Below are positions 6,959 to 9,117 of a stretch of DNA of 9,117 nucleotides, in pieces. Positions within the stretch are counted from its first letter, which is position 1; the number at the start of each line of letters is the position of its first letter. Source of the DNA: Gammaproteobacteria bacterium (lineage in GTDB: Bacteria; Pseudomonadota; Gammaproteobacteria; UBA5335; SLRW01); NCBI GenBank assembly GCA_007134115.1, contig SLLK01000357.1, positions 1 to 9,117 on the forward strand. Reading direction: 5' to 3'. A program made the position numbers and the translations under genes. The notes below the pieces were generated by a model. The model had not been told where the DNA came from and did not search any database. It saw only the letters and a program-made list of their open reading frames with translations.

Positions 6959-7717
6959 ATGGCAGAATACTTGCGGTTGCGTCAGGTGTGCCTGGTGGCG
7001 TCTGAGCTGGCGCCGGTGGTTGGCTGCATTGAGCAGGTGACGGGCCTGAGAGTCTGCCACCGTGATCCACTGGTGAGCCACTTCGGACTGGAGAACGCCA
7101 TTTTTCGACTGGGCGATGCTTTCATTGAGGTGGTGGCGCCGATTGCAGAAGGCACTGCGGCGGCGCGATTCCTGGAGCGTTCCGGTGGTCGGGGTGGTTA
7201 CATGGCGATTTTTGATTGCCATGATGCCGCCGCACGGGCGCGCCATGCCGGCGAGCTTGGCATTCGCATAGCCAGCGACATGCAGGTGGATGAGTACCAT
7301 GGCGTGCAGTTGCATCCGCGCGATTGCCGGGCCGCCATGATCGAGTTCAATCACACGCGCGGGGGTGAGGCCCTGGCGGGTCCTTATGCCCCCGCTGGCC
7401 CCGACTGGCAGGCCTGTCCCGCCGCCGGAGAGGTCCGCGACTTGTTGGCCGTACAGTTGGCTTCGCCGGACCCCCGGTCGCTGATGCTGCACTGGGCTCG
7501 CATTCTGGACCTGGCGCCGGTAACGGCGGACGGGTCGGCGCTATTGCCGGATCATGGCCGCCTTGAATTTGTCGCCGGTGAACATGATCACCTCAGCGCA
7601 CTGCGCCTGCTGGTCAGGAATGTGCCAGCGATGTTGCGGCGGGCAATCGACGCAGGTTTGCCAGTGACTGGCGACGCTTTTCGCCTGGCCGGGGTTGAGT
7701 GGAGGCTGCAGGATTGA
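6959..7717 (+). CDS. VOC-superfamily (glyoxalase-fold) protein, two modules
   Basis: A 252-residue protein resembling Glyoxalase-like/VOC proteins: two beta-alpha-beta-beta-beta modules, about 1-135 and 160-252. Module 1 has LRLRQVCLVASEL, a hydrophobic FRLGDAFIEVVAPI strand, GGYMAIFDC and AAMIEFNHT (E129). Module 2 has LLAVQLASPDP, HGRLEFVAGEHD (E203) and a closing AGVEWRL strand. Glutamines (Q9, Q166) stand where metal-binding VOC enzymes often carry His, so the usual metal site may be absent or altered. The substrate is unknown. The ATG at 6959 is preferred: GGGAG (6944-6948) lies 10 nt upstream and the fold starts at once. An in-frame GTG at 6887 lies inside the palindromic element and would add 24 unrelated residues. 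The gene follows the SDR in the same direction, with the element in between. No terminator was seen after it. Confidence 0.75.
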   Translation: MAEYLRLRQVCLVASELAPVVGCIEQVTGLRVCHRDPLVSHFGLENAIFRLGDAFIEVVAPIAEGTAAARFLERSGGRGGYMAIFDCHDAAARARHAGELGIRIASDMQVDEYHGVQLHPRDCRAAMIEFNHTRGGEALAGPYAPAGPDWQACPAAGEVRDLLAVQLASPDPRSLMLHWARILDLAPVTADGSALLPDHGRLEFVAGEHDHLSALRLLVRNVPAMLRRAIDAGLPVTGDAFRLAGVEWRLQD

Positions 7718-7770
7718 GCCTCGACAGGACGCAGTCGGCGCACCCGGGGTGCTGTGTATGGATGAGACGA

Positions 7771-7813
7771 ATAAGTTAATTGACTTTTAGTGATACACCG
7801 GTTTATAACTTAT
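7771..7813. repeat. 8-bp inverted repeat bracketing the lipase promoter
   Basis: ATAAGTTA (7771-7778) and TAACTTAT (7806-7813) are perfect inverted repeats separated by 27 nt. The left copy ends just before the -35 box and the right copy overlaps the -10 box, a layout seen at repressor-controlled promoters. A binding protein is not known, and a chance match in this AT-rich patch is possible. Confidence 0.45.
7780..7809 (+). promoter_or_regulatory. Probable sigma70-type promoter of the lipase gene
   Basis: TTGACT (7780-7785) and TATAAC (7804-7809) are separated by 18 nt and sit in an AT-rich island within GC-rich DNA. The predicted transcript starts near 7816, giving a leader of about 147 nt. 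It is the best -35/-10 match found in the window. Confidence 0.65.
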
Positions 7814-7818
7814 CGGGA

Positions 7819-7949
7819 CACCGGCGAAGACCGGTGCGCTCCGGAGTGATCCGGCAATAGAGGGAAATGGCAGGTTTGGCCAGCGCCGCGGATGTATCAC
7901 ATCGTCGATGTCGGGCAGGCCTGCAAGGGACATAAACCACGCAAAGTGG
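7819..7949 (+). promoter_or_regulatory. Structured 5' leader of the lipase mRNA
   Basis: The leader opens with a perfect 6-bp hairpin, CACCGG (7819-7824) with CCGGTG (7831-7836) and loop CGAAGA, close to the predicted 5' end. Farther on are two palindromes, ACATCG-T-CGATGT (7899-7911) and GCAGGCCTGC (7915-7924). A short CCAC/GTGG hairpin (7937-7940 with 7946-7949) touches the first bases of the ribosome-binding site GGAGGAG (7948-7954). It could stabilise the mRNA or tune translation. It matches no riboswitch class that I recognise. Confidence 0.35.
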
Positions 7950-7962
7950 AGGAGAGTATCTA

Positions 7963-8619
7963 ATGAGGGAATCTATTCGTATTCTGATTACCGCGCTGGC
8001 TCTGTTCGCCACCGGATCGGCTTTTGCGCTGAATCCGGGCGACGGGGATGGCGACACCGGTGCCAGCAATGCCCCGGTGATTTTTGTGCACGGCTATGCC
8101 GGTAACAACCGGCAGTGGAGTGACATGGAGCGGAACTTCCGCAGCAATGGTTACTCCTCCAGCGAGCTGTATACCTTCGGCTACAGTTCAACCACCCGCT
8201 CCAACAGCAACAGTGCAGGCAGCCTGCGCAGCTTTGTTAACAACGTGCGCAGTAACCACAGCCAGGATCCGCATATCGTGGCTCATTCCAACGGCGGCCT
8301 TGTAGCGCGTTATTACCTGGTGAACCTGGGTGGGTCGTCGAACACCGGCCGCTTCGTTTCGTTGGGCTCACCGCATTCGGGTACCACCACGGCTTACGCC
8401 TGCTTCAGCCCGGCCTGCTTCGATATGCGTCCGGGGTCCTCGTTCCTGAATCAGTTGGCCGGCCGCGGTTGTGACCGGTCTATCTGGTCTTCAGTGGATG
8501 CGGTCATCAATCCCACGTCCAGTGCCCGCTGCGGCACCAGCATTCGGGGACCCAGCATCGGGCATATCGCGCTGATGTCCGATTCGCGCGTCGGATCCTT
8601 GATTCGCGATCAATTCTGA
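7963..8619 (+). CDS. Secreted small lipase/esterase (alpha/beta hydrolase, LipA-like)
   Basis: Hydrolyses ester bonds, probably of acylglycerols or similar lipids, outside the cytoplasm. Of its 218 residues, 1-22 are a signal peptide (MRESIRILITALALFATGSAFA). A short acidic linker (GDGDGD) is followed by VIFVHGYAGNN (oxyanion-hole HG at 43-44), the nucleophile elbow VAHSNGG (S109), FVSLGSPHSGT, SSVDAVINP (probable acid D179) and SIGHIALM (probable base H201). Order and spacing resemble the small Bacillus subtilis LipA-type lipases (about 180 residues), which also have Ala-x-Ser-x-Gly. Four cysteines (147, 152, 170, 190) could form disulfides after export. The mature part is rich in Ser and Asn. 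The start is set by GGAGGAG (7948-7954) 8 nt upstream. It has its own promoter (7780-7809) and terminator. No lipase foldase gene is adjacent, as expected for this type. Confidence 0.88.
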   Translation: MRESIRILITALALFATGSAFALNPGDGDGDTGASNAPVIFVHGYAGNNRQWSDMERNFRSNGYSSSELYTFGYSSTTRSNSNSAGSLRSFVNNVRSNHSQDPHIVAHSNGGLVARYYLVNLGGSSNTGRFVSLGSPHSGTTTAYACFSPACFDMRPGSSFLNQLAGRGCDRSIWSSVDAVINPTSSARCGTSIRGPSIGHIALMSDSRVGSLIRDQF

Positions 8620-8670
8620 GAACCTGTGTTGTCCCGGCGGGTCAGTGATCCGCATGACCCTGAATGACTG

Positions 8671-8699
8671 GACCGCCGCGCAAGCGGCGGTCTTTTTTT
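8671..8699 (+). terminator. Intrinsic terminator of the lipase gene
   Basis: GACCGCCGC (8671-8679) pairs with GCGGCGGTC (8684-8692) around a GCAA loop (GNRA type), followed by seven T (8693-8699). It lies about 50 nt after the lipase stop. A weaker 6-bp hairpin, GGGTCA/TGACCC (8639-8660), precedes it. Confidence 0.95.
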
Positions 8700-8743
8700 C
8701 AGTACAGGGACCGAGCGATGCGATCAAGAGAGAGGAAAGAAGG

Positions 8744-9117
8744 ATGATCAAGCGACGCTGGAGCATGATCGGGTGCCAGGTGGCCGTTTTGCTGTTGGCT
8801 ATGTGGGTCAACGTTGTCTGGGCGGCGGATGAAGATGTCGTTGTGGTGGACGGGGAAAGCATGGACCGGGCGCTGCTCGATATTATGGTGCATTCACGTA
8901 GTGCCGAATGGTATGGCGGTATGGCGGACCAGGCCGAGGTTCGGCGTGAGGCGCTGGATGATCTGGTGACCATGCAGGTGTTGTATGGTGAGGCCCGTCG
9001 CCGGGGTATGCTTGAGCAGCGCGAGCTGCAGGCCGAAATCGAGTTGCAGTACAAGACCCTGATCGGGCAACGACTGATCCAGGATTATGCGGCAGGCATT
9101 GAAGTCACCGAGGAAGA
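8744..9117 (+). CDS. Exported parvulin/SurA-type peptidyl-prolyl isomerase, N-terminal part (3' truncated by window)
   Basis: The frame is open from the ATG at 8744 to the window end (124 complete codons). Residues 1-27 are a signal peptide (MIKRRWSMIGCQ, then a hydrophobic core, ending VVWA before ADED). The mature part begins VVVVDGESMDRALLDIMV, then VRREALDDLVTMQVLYGEARRRG, then a long charged helix (LQAEIELQYKTLIGQRLIQDY) and VTEEE. This is the usual N-terminal chaperone segment of PpiC/PrsA/SurA-like rotamases (their 'LVNRELLAQEAEKRG' helix). The catalytic rotamase domain should follow beyond the window, so the family call rests on the helical segment only. GAGAGGAAAG about 8 nt upstream is the likely ribosome-binding region. 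It begins 45 nt after the lipase terminator, so a separate promoter is likely but none was identified. Its clients would be periplasmic or outer-membrane proteins. Confidence 0.75.
   Translation, partial: MIKRRWSMIGCQVAVLLLAMWVNVVWAADEDVVVVDGESMDRALLDIMVHSRSAEWYGGMADQAEVRREALDDLVTMQVLYGEARRRGMLEQRELQAEIELQYKTLIGQRLIQDYAAGIEVTEE

Noticed and set aside
6845..7492. 215-codon open frame on the minus strand over the VOC gene
   Set aside because: It would start within a coding strand that has a good VOC-fold translation and would end inside the palindromic element; no known motif was seen.
7810..7962. Riboswitch (c-di-GMP class I was considered because of ACGCAAAG near 7939-7946)
   Set aside because: The remaining conserved core of that class (GGNCACGCACAGGG and the tetraloop-receptor arms) is absent; only local hairpins are present.

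Overview
The window looks like a chromosomal segment of a GC-rich gammaproteobacterium. The evidence is a TmcA-type tRNA(Met) acetyltransferase (a family typical of Gammaproteobacteria), a GlcB-type malate synthase of almost exactly E. coli length, and codon use dominated by G/C third positions. The genus cannot be fixed from the sequence alone. No tRNA, rRNA, CRISPR array, phage gene or transposase gene was seen.

Layout. (1) 1-648: C-terminal part of an AraC-family regulator, cut by the window start. (2) 649-893: non-coding leader with two perfect dyads of identical geometry, leading into (3) 894-3062: malate synthase G (glcB), the acetyl-CoA-condensing step of the glyoxylate bypass/glycolate route. 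(4) A strong bidirectional terminator at 3093-3125 separates glcB from (5) a convergent small periplasmic cytochrome c (3153-3467, minus strand). (6) Divergent from the cytochrome, tmcA (3688-5904) overlaps by 20 nt with (7) an SDR oxidoreductase (5885-6655). (8) 6654-6913: a 260-bp, almost fully self-complementary MITE-like element starting at the SDR stop codon. (9) 6959-7717: a two-module VOC/glyoxalase-fold protein. (10) 7718-7962: a clear sigma70-type promoter and a structured leader for (11) a secreted small lipase (7963-8619), closed by a GNRA-loop terminator at 8671-8699. (12) 8744 to the window end: the N-terminal part of an exported SurA/PpiC-type peptidyl-prolyl isomerase.

The genes are mostly ordinary housekeeping or accessory metabolism. 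tmcA and the SDR are translationally linked, and the VOC gene may have belonged to the same transcript before or despite insertion of the palindromic element. The lipase has its own promoter and terminator and is a stand-alone exported enzyme; the PPIase downstream could assist folding of exported proteins but has no demonstrated link to it.

The most unusual signal is the element at 6654-6913. A 32-bp outer inverted repeat continues directly into a perfect 20-bp inner inverted repeat on the right side, but on the left side the two are split by about 101 nt that itself folds into a hairpin. This fits a palindromic element of about 159 bp that received a second structured insertion, giving a three-way-junction fold. 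I did not find a convincing new multi-gene system in the window.
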